Below, piece by piece: positions 8,514-17,788 of a stretch of 38,893 nucleotides of DNA. Both the position numbers and the translations under genes were made by a program. Source of the DNA: Bacteroidia bacterium (GTDB lineage Bacteria; Bacteroidota; Bacteroidia; J057); contig JAIBAH010000030.1 of assembly GCA_019695295.1 (NCBI GenBank), positions 1 to 38,893 of the forward strand. The letters run 5' to 3'. Each line of letters starts with the position of its first letter. The first letter of the stretch is position 1. The notes beneath the pieces are model-generated. The model saw only the letters and a program-made list of their open reading frames with translations, made no database searches and was not told the DNA's origin.

Positions 8514-9227
8514 ATGATTCATCCAAATGAATTTCAAAAATATGCAACCAAACATTTAGGAATAAATAGTATGGTAATGCATGATTATGTAAACAATTTC
8601 AATGACAACATTTATGGCATGACTCCCAATATCGTGGAGGAACGTAAAATGAATGCTGCTATCCTTGACGTATTTTCCCGTCTGATGATGGACAGGATTA
8701 TCTTCCTCGGTACAGGAATCGATGATTATGTGGCAAATATTATTACCGCTCAGTTGTTGTTCCTGCAATCTACGGATTCCTCCAAAGATATTTATATGTA
8801 TATCAATTCTCCGGGAGGCTCAGTTTATGCAGGCCTTGGAGTATATGATACAATGCAACTTGTTAGTCCTGATGTTGCCACTATCTGTACAGGAATGGCC
8901 GCTTCAATGGGTGCGGTACTCCAGTGTGCCGGTGCTAAAGGAAAGCGTTCTGCCCTGTATCACTCCAGAATTATGATACATCAGCCTTTAGGGGGTGCAA
9001 GAGGTCAGGCTTCTGACATCGAAATCGTTCACAATGAGATTCAAAAACTGAAAAAAGAACTTTATACGATTATCGCTTTCCATACGGGACAAACCTACGA
9101 AAAAATCTGGGAAGACTCCGACCGTGACTACTGGATGAAAGCAGAAGAAGCCAAAGCTTACGGACTTGTGGATGAAGTACTTGTAAGTAAAAGTAAAGGC
9201 TCTTATAATCAGAATAATCCTCAGTAA
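8514..9227 (+). CDS. clpP: ATP-dependent Clp protease proteolytic subunit ClpP
   Basis: ClpP is the barrel-shaped serine peptidase that degrades proteins unfolded and fed in by ClpX. The start at 8514 (MIHPNEFQKYATKHLGINS) fits the N-terminus of Bacteroidota ClpP. An upstream in-frame ATG at 8454 would add 20 residues. With the 8514 start the catalytic triad is S131 (GMAASMGA), H156 (MIHQPLGG) and D205 (EDSDRD), all in canonical contexts. The substrate-binding YINSPGGSV motif lies at 96-104. At 237 residues it is slightly longer than the E. coli enzyme because of the N-terminal extension. clpX follows on the same strand after a 187-bp gap that contains a hairpin. Confidence 0.96.
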   Translation: MIHPNEFQKYATKHLGINSMVMHDYVNNFNDNIYGMTPNIVEERKMNAAILDVFSRLMMDRIIFLGTGIDDYVANIITAQLLFLQSTDSSKDIYMYINSPGGSVYAGLGVYDTMQLVSPDVATICTGMAASMGAVLQCAGAKGKRSALYHSRIMIHQPLGGARGQASDIEIVHNEIQKLKKELYTIIAFHTGQTYEKIWEDSDRDYWMKAEEAKAYGLVDEVLVSKSKGSYNQNNPQ

Positions 9228-9260
9228 GCAATTCTTGTTAAAAAAGTATAATCATTCTTA

Positions 9261-9299
9261 AAAGGTTTCCCGAAGGTAATTACTTTTGGGAAATCTTTT
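9261..9299 (+). terminator. hairpin between clpP and clpX
   Basis: The arms AAAGGTTTCCC and GGGAAATCTTT pair over 11 bp with one G-T wobble. The short T-run makes it an attenuator or moderate terminator that would partly uncouple clpX from clpP. Confidence 0.6.
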
Positions 9300-9371
9300 A
9301 TAATACTATTAAAAGATATAGCGGAAAGGAAGAATATTCCGCTATTTTTAGCAACCTCTCAGATTTTCTTG

Positions 9372-9379
9372 TAATTTTG
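9372..9379 (+). promoter_or_regulatory. candidate clpX promoter
   Basis: TAATTTTG matches TAnnTTTG and is 35 bp upstream of the clpX start. Together with the hairpin before it, this suggests clpX can be transcribed separately from clpP. Confidence 0.5.
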
Positions 9380-9414
9380 CAGAATAATCCGTTTTATCTA
9401 TCTCAATTTAAAAA

Positions 9415-10623
9415 ATGGCAAAAAATATATCCTGCTCTTTTTGTGGAAGAAGCCGAAGTGAAGTAAATGTGCTGTTGTCTGGCTTGGGAAATACGCATAT
9501 CTGTGATGAATGTGTAAAGCAGGCCAAGTCTGTAGTAGATCAGGCATCCGCCGAGCAAAAACCGGAATCTTCTCTTGGAAGTATCCCCAAACCGAAAGAA
9601 ATCAAAAAACATCTTGATAAATACATTATCGGTCAGGACGATGCCAAAAAAGTAATCTCCGTAGCCGTATATAATCACTATAAAAGACTGCAGAATGTAG
9701 CAGAAGGCTCCAACGAGGTAGAAATTGACAAAAGTAATATTCTTTTAGTGGGACAAACCGGTACAGGAAAAACCCTTATCGCCAAAACCATTGCCAAAAT
9801 ACTGAATGTGCCTTTCTGTATTGCCGACGCAACCGTACTTACCGAAGCGGGATATGTGGGCGAAGATGTGGAAAGCCTGCTCGTAAGACTCCTTCAGGAA
9901 GCCAATTACGATGTGCAGCAGGCACAAAAGGGAATTGTATATATTGACGAAATCGATAAAATCTCCCGTAAGTCCGACAATCCTTCCATTACAAGGGATG
10001 TAAGTGGAGAGGGCGTACAGCAGGCTCTGCTCAAACTGCTGGAAGGGACTATCGCCAATGTTCCCCCCAAAGGCGGAAGAAAGCATCCCGAGCAAAGTAT
10101 GGTGCAGATTGATACTAAAAATATCCTCTTTATCTGCGGTGGTGCATTTGAAGGGATTGACAATATCATCTCCAGAAGAATCGCTTCCCAGACGATTGGA
10201 TTTGCAGGCAAAAATAATCAGTCCGGAGAAAAGGAAAATATCTACCGCTATATTCAGCCGATTGACCTCCGTAAATACGGGCTGATTCCTGAAATTATTG
10301 GCCGTTTGCCCGTCATTACTTTCCTCGACCCACTCGATAAAAAAGCCCTGAAAAGCATTCTTACTGAACCGAAAAATGCCATCATCCGTCAGTATGTAAA
10401 AATGCTGGAACTTGATGGGGTGGATTTGTCTTTTGATGAAAAGGTACTGGACATCGTCGTGGACAAAGCCGAAGAACTTAAACTCGGTGCAAGGGGACTA
10501 AGAGGAATTATCGAAACCATTATGCTGGACTTAATGTATGATATTCCCGATTCCAACGAGACTTCCTTTACCGTTACAGAAGAATACGCAAGGGAAAAAC
10601 TGAGTAAACTCATGCCCGGTTAA
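9415..10623 (+). CDS. clpX: ATP-dependent Clp protease ATP-binding subunit ClpX
   Basis: ClpX is the hexameric AAA+ unfoldase that recognises tagged substrates and translocates them into ClpP. The N-terminal zinc-binding domain has its four cysteines at 7, 10, 30 and 33. The AAA+ core shows Walker A GQTGTGKT at 113-120, the pore loop GYVG at 146-149 and Walker B VYIDEID at 175-181. The IGF loop that docks on ClpP is present in SQTIGFAGK. At 402 residues it has the family's normal length. It follows clpP in the conserved order. The LOG-family gene begins 30 bp downstream and may be co-transcribed. Confidence 0.97.
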   Translation: MAKNISCSFCGRSRSEVNVLLSGLGNTHICDECVKQAKSVVDQASAEQKPESSLGSIPKPKEIKKHLDKYIIGQDDAKKVISVAVYNHYKRLQNVAEGSNEVEIDKSNILLVGQTGTGKTLIAKTIAKILNVPFCIADATVLTEAGYVGEDVESLLVRLLQEANYDVQQAQKGIVYIDEIDKISRKSDNPSITRDVSGEGVQQALLKLLEGTIANVPPKGGRKHPEQSMVQIDTKNILFICGGAFEGIDNIISRRIASQTIGFAGKNNQSGEKENIYRYIQPIDLRKYGLIPEIIGRLPVITFLDPLDKKALKSILTEPKNAIIRQYVKMLELDGVDLSFDEKVLDIVVDKAEELKLGARGLRGIIETIMLDLMYDIPDSNETSFTVTEEYAREKLSKLMPG

Positions 10624-10653
10624 ATTTTTTATATCTTTCAGAGTATTTCAATT

Positions 10654-11247
10654 ATGATATCCATTAACGCTGTTTGTGTTTTTTGCGGAGCCAATTCCGG
10701 TAACCTTCCGGTTTTTACAGAAGCGGCCGAAACCGTCGGTAAAATGATTTCCAGACATCATATCCGCCTCATCTACGGAGGAGGAAAAGTAGGGCTGATG
10801 GGAAAAGTTGCTGATGCAGCCCTTTCCGCTCAGGGCTATGTCATTGGAATCATTCCTTTTTTTCTCGGACACAAGGAAGTGGCTCACGAAGGTGCGCAGG
10901 AGCTGATTTCTCTCAGTAGTATGCATGAGCGGAAAGCCAGAATGTATGAACTTTCTGATGCCTTTATTGCATTGCCGGGCGGATTTGGTACCCTCGATGA
11001 GCTTTTTGAGATTATCACATGGGCGCAGCTGGGATTACATGCAAAACCCGTCGGGCTGCTCAATGTAAATGGATATTTTACTCCTTTATTGCAGATGGTG
11101 GATAATATGGTCACCAACGGATTCCTGAAACCCGAACTCATGGATTTAATCATTGTAGATGAGGACGCAGAAAGATTATTGCAAAAAATGCGTGAGTACA
11201 CTGCCCCTGAAACAGAAAAATGGATGAACAAGCCTTTTGAAATTTAA
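10654..11247 (+). CDS. LOG-family protein (nucleotide 5'-monophosphate phosphoribohydrolase type)
   Basis: LOG-family enzymes cleave the N-glycosidic bond of (cytokinin) nucleoside monophosphates to free base and ribose 5-phosphate. The two signature stretches are present: GGGKVGLMG at 42-50 and PGGFGTLDE at 108-116. The latter holds the catalytic glutamate (E116), and the conserved R93-K94 pair precedes it. The 197-residue Rossmann-like protein has the usual length. It starts 30 bp after clpX; a near-consensus TATCTTTC lies in the gap. Members are often called lysine decarboxylase by old annotation. In bacteria the physiological role is likely nucleotide salvage, and cytokinin production cannot be inferred. 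Confidence 0.9.
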   Translation: MISINAVCVFCGANSGNLPVFTEAAETVGKMISRHHIRLIYGGGKVGLMGKVADAALSAQGYVIGIIPFFLGHKEVAHEGAQELISLSSMHERKARMYELSDAFIALPGGFGTLDELFEIITWAQLGLHAKPVGLLNVNGYFTPLLQMVDNMVTNGFLKPELMDLIIVDEDAERLLQKMREYTAPETEKWMNKPFEI

Positions 11248-11341
11248 TCCTTCAACGGGTTCTGATTCAGCGAATTTCTCTTTTTATTTCCTCTCAGACT
11301 GATGTTTTGGAGAACGGTAAATCCCCGATCTCCTGATTTTT

Positions 11342-12391
11342 TTATCCCAAACGAAACTTAAAAGGCACTACTACCCAATAATAAATATTCTTCCCTGACA
11401 ACCTGGCCGGAGTGAAACGAAGGGTATGGATAACTTTGGTCACCTGATCGGCAAGGACAGGATGTACGTCCTTCACAATGAGGTAGTCTTCGGTTTTTCC
11501 CTCAGGAGATACCAGTATCCTTAGCGTAAAATCGCCTTCAATGCCTGCTTCTCTTGCGATTACAGGATAACCAATTTTTTTTCTGATTTCATCCATGTTT
11601 ATCGGCTCGGGACGCACTTCGGAAGGCATGAACTTACTGGGCAGGTAATAAGAGCCTCCGTACGAAAACTGCGCAATTGATTCCTGGGTTTCCGGCAAAG
11701 CATTAACGGATTGAGGGACAATCTCAAAGGGATACTCAAAAACAACTCCGGAGTAAGGCAACACTTTATTCCTGAAATTTTTTCTGAAAATGTTTTCTAA
11801 TTTTATTTTCCCGTACGGATAAGCCTTCATTTCCTGAATATTCCCCGTATAAAAATACAGTTTATTGCCATATCCTGATACTTCCAGACGAATACTTTTA
11901 CTACTTGTGCTATCTCCCTTTTCCTTATAAAGTATAATGCTGGCAAACTGACACTGAAAACGATTGTCCATTGTAGTAAGCGGAGCATCAGAAGAGGATT
12001 CTATATAAATAACCTCACCGGCGGCAATCCTTCCTTCCACAGGGCTTCCATCAGATTTTTTGACAACAAAGTCCGGAGCGGGAACTTCCTGTATCTCAAA
12101 AGATTGTTTTTGGAGCAATACAGAGTCCGGACTCAGGTAATATAGTTGCATACTCCGTAAATCATCGCCATAAGGCGTAATCACCCACTCTTTACCGGAA
12201 TTTTGTATCAGTCTGCTGTCAGAATCAAGAGTTTCCAGCATTTTTAAATCCTCATTTCTCGAAAGCATTACCTTTTTACACGAGTCTTCCCCGGGTTTTG
12301 TCCGGGAGTTAATACAGTTTTTATATAGAATATTCTGGGTAAAACCCGCTGTCGAAATAAACAAAAATAGAAGCAACAGTCCTTTTTTCAT
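11342..12391 (-). CDS. exported protein with C-terminal TonB domain
   Basis: A Sec signal peptide (MKKGLLLLFLFISTAGFTQ) opens the protein. The mature 330 residues end in a TonB C-terminal domain at about 265-349, recognised by GYPVIAREAGIEGDFTLRI, then VSPEGKTEDY, LRFTPARLSGK and a final strand VVVPFKFRLG. That domain normally contacts outer-membrane receptors. There is no membrane anchor or Pro-rich spacer as in classic TonB, so this is one of the exported TonB-C-only proteins common in Bacteroidota rather than the energy transducer itself. The N-terminal half contains hydrophilic strands I do not recognise. It is divergently oriented to the gldN-like gene. Confidence 0.8.
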   Translation of the reverse strand: MKKGLLLLFLFISTAGFTQNILYKNCINSRTKPGEDSCKKVMLSRNEDLKMLETLDSDSRLIQNSGKEWVITPYGDDLRSMQLYYLSPDSVLLQKQSFEIQEVPAPDFVVKKSDGSPVEGRIAAGEVIYIESSSDAPLTTMDNRFQCQFASIILYKEKGDSTSSKSIRLEVSGYGNKLYFYTGNIQEMKAYPYGKIKLENIFRKNFRNKVLPYSGVVFEYPFEIVPQSVNALPETQESIAQFSYGGSYYLPSKFMPSEVRPEPINMDEIRKKIGYPVIAREAGIEGDFTLRILVSPEGKTEDYLIVKDVHPVLADQVTKVIHTLRFTPARLSGKNIYYWVVVPFKFRLG

Positions 12392-12427
12392 AATGTCTTT
12401 TTTGGGGGGATGAGATGATTTTTACAA

Positions 12428-12435
12428 CAAATTTA
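12428..12435 (-). promoter_or_regulatory. candidate promoter for the TonB-domain protein
   Basis: On the minus strand it reads TAAATTTG, matching TAnnTTTG, about 37 bp upstream of the start at 12391. Confidence 0.5.
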
Positions 12436-12572
12436 CAGAAATCTTCCGGATTCTCCCAATGGATTAACCCCAATACTGAAAAAATATAATTTCCTGTATT
12501 TTGTACTAAAACATACGGATTAATCGTAATGAACGAAAATATTCGTAATTTGCGTCATATTTCTTCCTCTGT

Positions 12573-13436
12573 ATGAAAAAATTATTGTTTTTACTCGTTT
12601 TATCAGGATTTTTTAGCGAATGCCTTGCTCAGATTGATGTAAGACCGGAAGATCATTTCTGGAGAAGAAGGGTAGCTGTAAGGGTAGAGCTCAACGAAAA
12701 AATGAATATGCCTTTCAAGTATCATGACAAAAATGAATCCGGAGATTTTCGGTTTACGGAAACCAATGGAATCGTAATGGCAATACTGAATGCGGTGAAG
12801 TCCGGAGAAATCGGAGGGTATGACGCGCATACATGGGAGCCACTGCCCGGAAATAAAATCATTCAAAGGATGAAATACCTCGCTCAGGCCTGGAATAAAG
12901 GGAGAAATGACCTTGAAGGGGAGAAAACGACCGCCGATTTCTGGGACAATGTCTTTATTCCGGATGATGAGGAAGAAAATATGCTGAGTGCTTCAGTTAC
13001 CGAAATGCCTGCGGACGGTATGTTTACCACTGATGTTTATAACAAAAAGAAAAGCCATAATCACTGGGATATGGATTTAACCCCCTTTGAGCAATCGATT
13101 ATCCTTGTGGACGACTGGATTTTTGATAAAAACAGCAGTACAATGCGCTACAATACCCAATACATTCAAATTGTATGGGTGGACCCTACCGGTACGCTGC
13201 CTGAAAGGGTTTTGGCCAACTTCGACTATAAGGAAATCATGCCTGTACTGGAAAGAGCGCAATGGAAAGCGAAGTGGAATGACACCCCTAACCTGAATCT
13301 CAGACAGGCACTGGACTTACACCTTTATCATGGGTTTCCTGTCAATATTTCGGGTAACGCAATTCAGACAATGGACGAATCCCAGAAACGCTATCAGGAA
13401 TTGATAGAGTTTGAAAGCTATCTCTGGAGTCATTAA
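12573..13436 (+). CDS. gldN: GldN/PorN-family type IX secretion component
   Basis: GldN/PorN is a periplasmic protein of the type IX secretion system that forms a ring with GldK near the outer membrane. A signal peptide (MKKLLFLLVLSGFFSECLAQ) is followed by FWRRRVAVRVELNEKMNMPF, the family's first hallmark. The family pattern continues with AILNAVKSGEIGGYD, DWIFDKNSSTMRYN, LDLHLYHGFPVN and a C-terminal ELIEFESYLWSH. Length (287 residues) fits. In most genomes gldN follows gldKLM; here it stands with an apparent T9SS cargo gene 54 bp downstream and no gldKLM. It is therefore either a relocated gldN or, more likely, a paralogue. The symbol denotes the family. Confidence 0.78.
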   Translation: MKKLLFLLVLSGFFSECLAQIDVRPEDHFWRRRVAVRVELNEKMNMPFKYHDKNESGDFRFTETNGIVMAILNAVKSGEIGGYDAHTWEPLPGNKIIQRMKYLAQAWNKGRNDLEGEKTTADFWDNVFIPDDEEENMLSASVTEMPADGMFTTDVYNKKKSHNHWDMDLTPFEQSIILVDDWIFDKNSSTMRYNTQYIQIVWVDPTGTLPERVLANFDYKEIMPVLERAQWKAKWNDTPNLNLRQALDLHLYHGFPVNISGNAIQTMDESQKRYQELIEFESYLWSH

Positions 13437-13490
13437 GGCAGGTTAAACCTTTTCGCTCAGTCCTCGTCTTCTTTTTTTATTTTATTCAGT

Positions 13491-15014
13491 ATGATAAAAA
13501 GATACTGTTTTTTAATTCTGCTGTGCTGCGCCAAAAGTATTTGTGCTCAATGGAACCTCAGCAACCAACTGACGTTTGGAGGGAGTGACGAGGACAAAGG
13601 TTTTGCGATGGACACAATTCCCGGAGGAGGCTTCTTTCTGGCAGGCAGTTGTGAGTCCGAAGATGGAGACGCAATGCTCAAACATCAGTACAACGACGCC
13701 TGGATTCTCAAACTTACCCCACAGAAAACAATAGACTGGCAACTGAAAGTCGGGGGATTTGACCTTGATGAAGCAAAATCAGTGAAGGCTCTGCCTGACG
13801 GAGGATGTATTGCCGCCGGCTGGACTGATTCCAGCGACAGTCTTATGAGCGGAAGCCATGGCTCAAGAGACGCATGGATTGCCCGCATTTCGAAAAATGG
13901 CGCACTGCTTTGGATAAAATTGTTCGGAGGTTCCGGGATGGAAGCTTTCAATTCCGTAGTTCAGGCACCGGACGGCAACTTTGTGGCGCTGGGCTTTACC
14001 GATTCTCAGGACGGGGATATCGGCTTTCATCACGGAGGCTGGGATTTCTGGATGGTAAAAACAGACACACTCGGGAATTTAATCTGGGAAAAAACACTGG
14101 GAGGAAGCAATCTGGATGCAGGATATGATATCATCCATACAACAGACGGCGGGTTTCTGATGACAGGACAAGCCCGCTCAGCGGACGGAGATGCTTCCGG
14201 TTATCAGGGAGAGTGGGATGTGTGGCTCGTCAAAACGGATGCCTCCGGAAATATAGAATGGCAAAAAATGATGGGGGGAACCGGTTCCGACGGCGCATAT
14301 AAGATTTTAGCTACCGCTAACAGCGAGTATTATGTTGCTGCATGGACTGCCTCTGCGGACGGGGACGTAACCGGACACCTCGGAGGGGTGGACGCATGGA
14401 TTATAAAAACGGATACATACGGAAATATCCAATGGCAAAAAAACTTTGGTGGAAGCAGTTATGATTTGGTGTGTTCCCTTTCCCTTACCCATCAGGGAGA
14501 AATTGCCGGAGCCGGATTCTCACGGTCTCAGGACGGCGACCTTTCAGGCAATGCCGGGTGGGACGACGCCTGGATTGCCCTGTGGGATACAAGTGGAAGC
14601 AAGCTATGGAGCAGACGCGTTGCTGGTAGCCTGTATGATCAGTTCTGCGATATCAGCGCAGCCCCTTCAGGAGTACTCACCGTTTTGGGATGGACCAATT
14701 CTATGGATGGAGATATTCCGGGAACAAAGGGAGTGGAAGATGTATGGCTCCTGACTTTTGATAAAAATACAGGAACAGATTCTCCGGTTTTATCCCGGGC
14801 TTTTTCCTGCTTTCCTAATCCGGGAAGCGATGCACTGAGGCTAAAATCCCCGATTCCTTCCACTTTCAGACTTACTGACCTGAGCGGAAATGTACAACTG
14901 CTTTCTCCCTCCGGAATCAATCAATGGGAACCGGATACCCGAAATCTTGCTCCCGGAATCTACCTGCTTCAGGATACCAAAAACGGATTTACCTGTAAGT
15001 GGGTGAAAATGTAA
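13491..15014 (+). CDS. secreted repeat protein with type IX sorting domain
   Basis: A signal peptide (MIKRYCFLILLCCAKSICA) exports the protein to the periplasm. From residue 440 (CFPNPGSDAL, then FRLTDLSGN, LAPGIYLLQ and a final KWVKM) it carries a type A T9SS C-terminal sorting domain that directs it across the outer membrane. Between them are about seven imperfect repeats of roughly 55 residues with the pattern GGS.D.G, DGGF...G, S.DGD, DAW..K.D..GNI.WQK. They resemble blades of a beta-propeller and each contains an Asp-rich DGD that could bind calcium. Function is probably adhesive or structural. The neighbouring gldN-like gene is on the same strand and likely co-transcribed. Confidence 0.85.
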   Translation: MIKRYCFLILLCCAKSICAQWNLSNQLTFGGSDEDKGFAMDTIPGGGFFLAGSCESEDGDAMLKHQYNDAWILKLTPQKTIDWQLKVGGFDLDEAKSVKALPDGGCIAAGWTDSSDSLMSGSHGSRDAWIARISKNGALLWIKLFGGSGMEAFNSVVQAPDGNFVALGFTDSQDGDIGFHHGGWDFWMVKTDTLGNLIWEKTLGGSNLDAGYDIIHTTDGGFLMTGQARSADGDASGYQGEWDVWLVKTDASGNIEWQKMMGGTGSDGAYKILATANSEYYVAAWTASADGDVTGHLGGVDAWIIKTDTYGNIQWQKNFGGSSYDLVCSLSLTHQGEIAGAGFSRSQDGDLSGNAGWDDAWIALWDTSGSKLWSRRVAGSLYDQFCDISAAPSGVLTVLGWTNSMDGDIPGTKGVEDVWLLTFDKNTGTDSPVLSRAFSCFPNPGSDALRLKSPIPSTFRLTDLSGNVQLLSPSGINQWEPDTRNLAPGIYLLQDTKNGFTCKWVKM

Positions 15015-15164
15015 TTCTACCTCCCTTTTTCCTGAAAACCCGGTAAAATTATCGGGATATAGTGCAAAAATTTGTATCTTTCATAAAAACAGCAATTATA
15101 ATACAGGAATTCAGGAACATTACTTCTGTGCATTCGTACAAATTAAAACATAATCATATAATAT

Positions 15165-16457
15165 ATGCAATCCATTGCTGTTCGAATTAAAGAGATAAGA
15201 AGACAGGTCGAAACCGGAGACTATAATCTGGCTACCCGCCGGATTCTGGATTTATTTCTGGACTACTATATATCCCGAAAGTGGAAAATTGAAGCTGTTG
15301 CTTTAAGGGCCGAATATAATATGAACCTCGTGGCCAAAGAGCTTACCGGAGAGCACGCTCAGTCCGTCAACGACTGGAAAGCCCGGGTTATGACACTTCT
15401 GGATAATATTCAGGAGGAGTTAATGCCTGACGAGGCGCAATCCGGAGAAATACAGCCGGAATCTATTCAGTATCCGGTTAACCAATCTCCTGTCTCTTCC
15501 GGCGAATATACCGGGGAAAAAGAGGTATTCAGAGCCAGCAGAATCACCAAGCGGTTTAATAATCCTTCCTATACTTTTGAATTACCGCCCGTAGATTTAG
15601 TGCTGAGATTAGGCGAAATCACCGGAATCGTAGGGGAGAACGGAAACGGGAAAACCACTCTGCTCAGAATGATTGCCGGTGATCTGGAAGCTGACAGCGG
15701 AGATTTATCTTACCCGCTTTTTGGTGGTGTGCCGGTAAACTGGTACGAATTCCGCTCAAAGATTGCCTATATTCCTCAGCACGTTGCCAAATGGCACGGA
15801 TACCTGAAAGACAATCTGCATTTCACGGCGGCACTGCATGGCATAAAAGGGGAAGAAAACGAGGAGCAGGTAAATTTTATCATTCATCGCCTTGGGCTTT
15901 CCAAATACGAAAATGCCACCTGGAGCGAAATTTCCGGTGGGTATAAACTTCGGTTTGAGTTAGCAAAAGCCCTCGTATGGAGGCCTCAGCTCCTGATTAT
16001 TGACGAACCGCTTGCTCACCTCGATATCAATGCTCAGCAATTATTTCTTCAGGATTTACGCTTCCTGACAAACAGTCTTCAGCATCCGATGGCAGTGTTT
16101 ATCAGTTCTCAGCATCTTCATGAGATAGAAAGCGTCTCCGATAACATCATTTTTATCAAAAATGGACAGTTGATGTATAACGGTAAAATGAAAGCATTCG
16201 GAACAGAAAGAAATGAAAATATCTTTGAGATAATTACCCCGGCAGGAGCCCATGAACTGGAAACCCTGTTTGCGGACTATGAGGGATTTAAAATTGCGGA
16301 TGTAGGTCATATCAAAATCATACACGCTCCCCTTTCCCTGACAAGCGCCAGATTCATGGCTAAATTGGGTGAAAAAGAAATCGAAGTACAGTACTTCAGG
16401 GATATTTCTACTTCCACCTCCAAGTTATTTAAAGAAACCCTCACCCTTAACCGATAA
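15165..16457 (+). CDS. ABC ATPase with N-terminal effector-associated-like helical domain
   Basis: Residues 1-87 form a predicted all-helical domain. Its pattern (ETGDYNLATRRILDL, then ALRAEYNMN, then DWKARVMTLLDNI) resembles effector-associated domains of the EAD11 type, small modules that recruit partners in multi-protein signalling and conflict systems. A linker to about 118 leads to an ABC nucleotide-binding domain: Walker A GENGNGKTT at 157-165, Q-loop Q205, signature ISGGYKLR (256-263, in place of LSGGQ) and Walker B LLIIDEP with D280-E281. The switch histidine position in SSQHLHEIE is glutamine (Q316), unlike the usual SSH. The domain ends near 340, and a C-terminal 90-residue extension has no recognised match. 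Two paralogous membrane genes follow 5 bp downstream, which argues for an ABC-type complex with them. Confidence 0.85.
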   Translation: MQSIAVRIKEIRRQVETGDYNLATRRILDLFLDYYISRKWKIEAVALRAEYNMNLVAKELTGEHAQSVNDWKARVMTLLDNIQEELMPDEAQSGEIQPESIQYPVNQSPVSSGEYTGEKEVFRASRITKRFNNPSYTFELPPVDLVLRLGEITGIVGENGNGKTTLLRMIAGDLEADSGDLSYPLFGGVPVNWYEFRSKIAYIPQHVAKWHGYLKDNLHFTAALHGIKGEENEEQVNFIIHRLGLSKYENATWSEISGGYKLRFELAKALVWRPQLLIIDEPLAHLDINAQQLFLQDLRFLTNSLQHPMAVFISSQHLHEIESVSDNIIFIKNGQLMYNGKMKAFGTERNENIFEIITPAGAHELETLFADYEGFKIADVGHIKIIHAPLSLTSARFMAKLGEKEIEVQYFRDISTSTSKLFKETLTLNR

Positions 16458-16462
16458 TTCCG

Positions 16463-17755
16463 ATGCGTATCACAGAGTCTTTTACTCCTCCTTTTCTTAA
16501 AGATACAGACCGGAGGCTGCTGCTGAATCACCCCACAATCTGGGCTTCCCGGATTCATCATCTTGTGTTTTGGGCAGGCATTTTGAATTTTATTTGTTTT
16601 CTATGGGGGAGATTTCATCCGATTGAGATGAATAATCAACCCAATACCGGAGTGTCAGTTTTCTTTATCTTCATTGCACAGGCAATGGTTTTTTTATACT
16701 GGGTGTACAATGTAAAAATACGGGGTCTGGAACAGGCTTTCGGACACTTTACCCGTAAATTACAAACCCTGGATGTATTCATCAGCCTGGCGGGAGTGGT
16801 TTCGGTTTCCCTGGCGATGTTTGCCTTTAGTCTTGGTTTTCAGCTGAATACCCGTACGCTCATAACGAAGGAACAACTGGTAAAGGATGTAAATACCCTC
16901 AATATTGGTCAGACGATTTTGTTTCCAAAGTATTTGGGGAGAGGAACATCAACCCCTAATTATTTTTATGAAATAAATGCGGGACTGCCATCTGACCTTT
17001 TGGCTCAACAACTCGATGAAGAAGGGTTAAGTGCAGTTGTGTCAGCCATCAAAAATACAGAAGAGGAAAACCGGTACATTCAAGAATTTATTCATACAGC
17101 CAATAAATACCGTACGTCTCCTTTTGATTATCCCAAGGCATTGCTTTCTACCGGATACTTCTTTTCCAAACAACCCGATTCTCTCAAAAATGAATTGCTG
17201 AATACGACTTTTTACAAAAATTACTCAGCAGAGAATGTCTTTACAGCGAATCCCGTAACGTATGAAGTGAATGACAATATCCGAAAAATAGGAGAATCAT
17301 ATAAGCCATTGGTAAATTTGTATAAAAATACGGATTTCAGTCTTTTTTTGTTTATTACCGGCTGGATTACTTTGGTTTTCATGGCCTTTAAACGGACAAG
17401 CATCAGAGAGGCTGCTCTGGCCGCAATCGCGGGAGTACTCCTGAATGTTGTTGCAGGAATGACGGGTTATATTGTCGGCGAATTGTATATTGTGGTTTTT
17501 TATTCCGCATATTTTATGCTTGGGTTCTTTGTATTTACAAAAAGAAATCATGCCCGCGTTCTCCTGCTTCAGAAAGCAGGATTGGCACTGCTCGTAGCGG
17601 CTTCCCCTCTCCTGACTTTGGTATTATTCAAAAATCATGACACAGGAGGAAATAGCTTTTTCCCTTTCCTCTCCATCGTGGTTTCCTTCTTATTATGGTT
17701 TTTGGCCTATAATCCTATGTTTATCCGGTTGATGGCACGACCTAAAAATCAGTAA
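16463..17755 (+). CDS. multi-pass membrane protein, candidate permease subunit 1
   Basis: The 430-residue protein has about eight hydrophobic segments near residues 32-50, 63-82, 105-127, 291-309, 316-337, 341-358, 368-389 and 399-419. A hydrophilic stretch at 128-290 probably lies outside the cytoplasm. The N-terminus carries TPPFLK, LLLN and IHHL.FW, and residues 131-149 carry RTLITKEQLVKDVNTLNIG. All recur at the same positions in the next gene. The start lies 5 bp after the ATPase stop, so translational coupling is likely. I do not recognise a characterised family. From position and partner it may be one half of a transmembrane domain pair driven by the upstream ATPase. Confidence 0.8.
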   Translation: MRITESFTPPFLKDTDRRLLLNHPTIWASRIHHLVFWAGILNFICFLWGRFHPIEMNNQPNTGVSVFFIFIAQAMVFLYWVYNVKIRGLEQAFGHFTRKLQTLDVFISLAGVVSVSLAMFAFSLGFQLNTRTLITKEQLVKDVNTLNIGQTILFPKYLGRGTSTPNYFYEINAGLPSDLLAQQLDEEGLSAVVSAIKNTEEENRYIQEFIHTANKYRTSPFDYPKALLSTGYFFSKQPDSLKNELLNTTFYKNYSAENVFTANPVTYEVNDNIRKIGESYKPLVNLYKNTDFSLFLFITGWITLVFMAFKRTSIREAALAAIAGVLLNVVAGMTGYIVGELYIVVFYSAYFMLGFFVFTKRNHARVLLLQKAGLALLVAASPLLTLVLFKNHDTGGNSFFPFLSIVVSFLLWFLAYNPMFIRLMARPKNQ

Positions 17756-17788
17756 TTTATTATCTAAAAATATAATAAAATCATTTAT

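Noticed and set aside
11342-12391. TonB energy transducer
   Set aside because: It has a cleavable signal peptide but no membrane anchor or proline-rich spacer, so only the C-terminal domain is shared.
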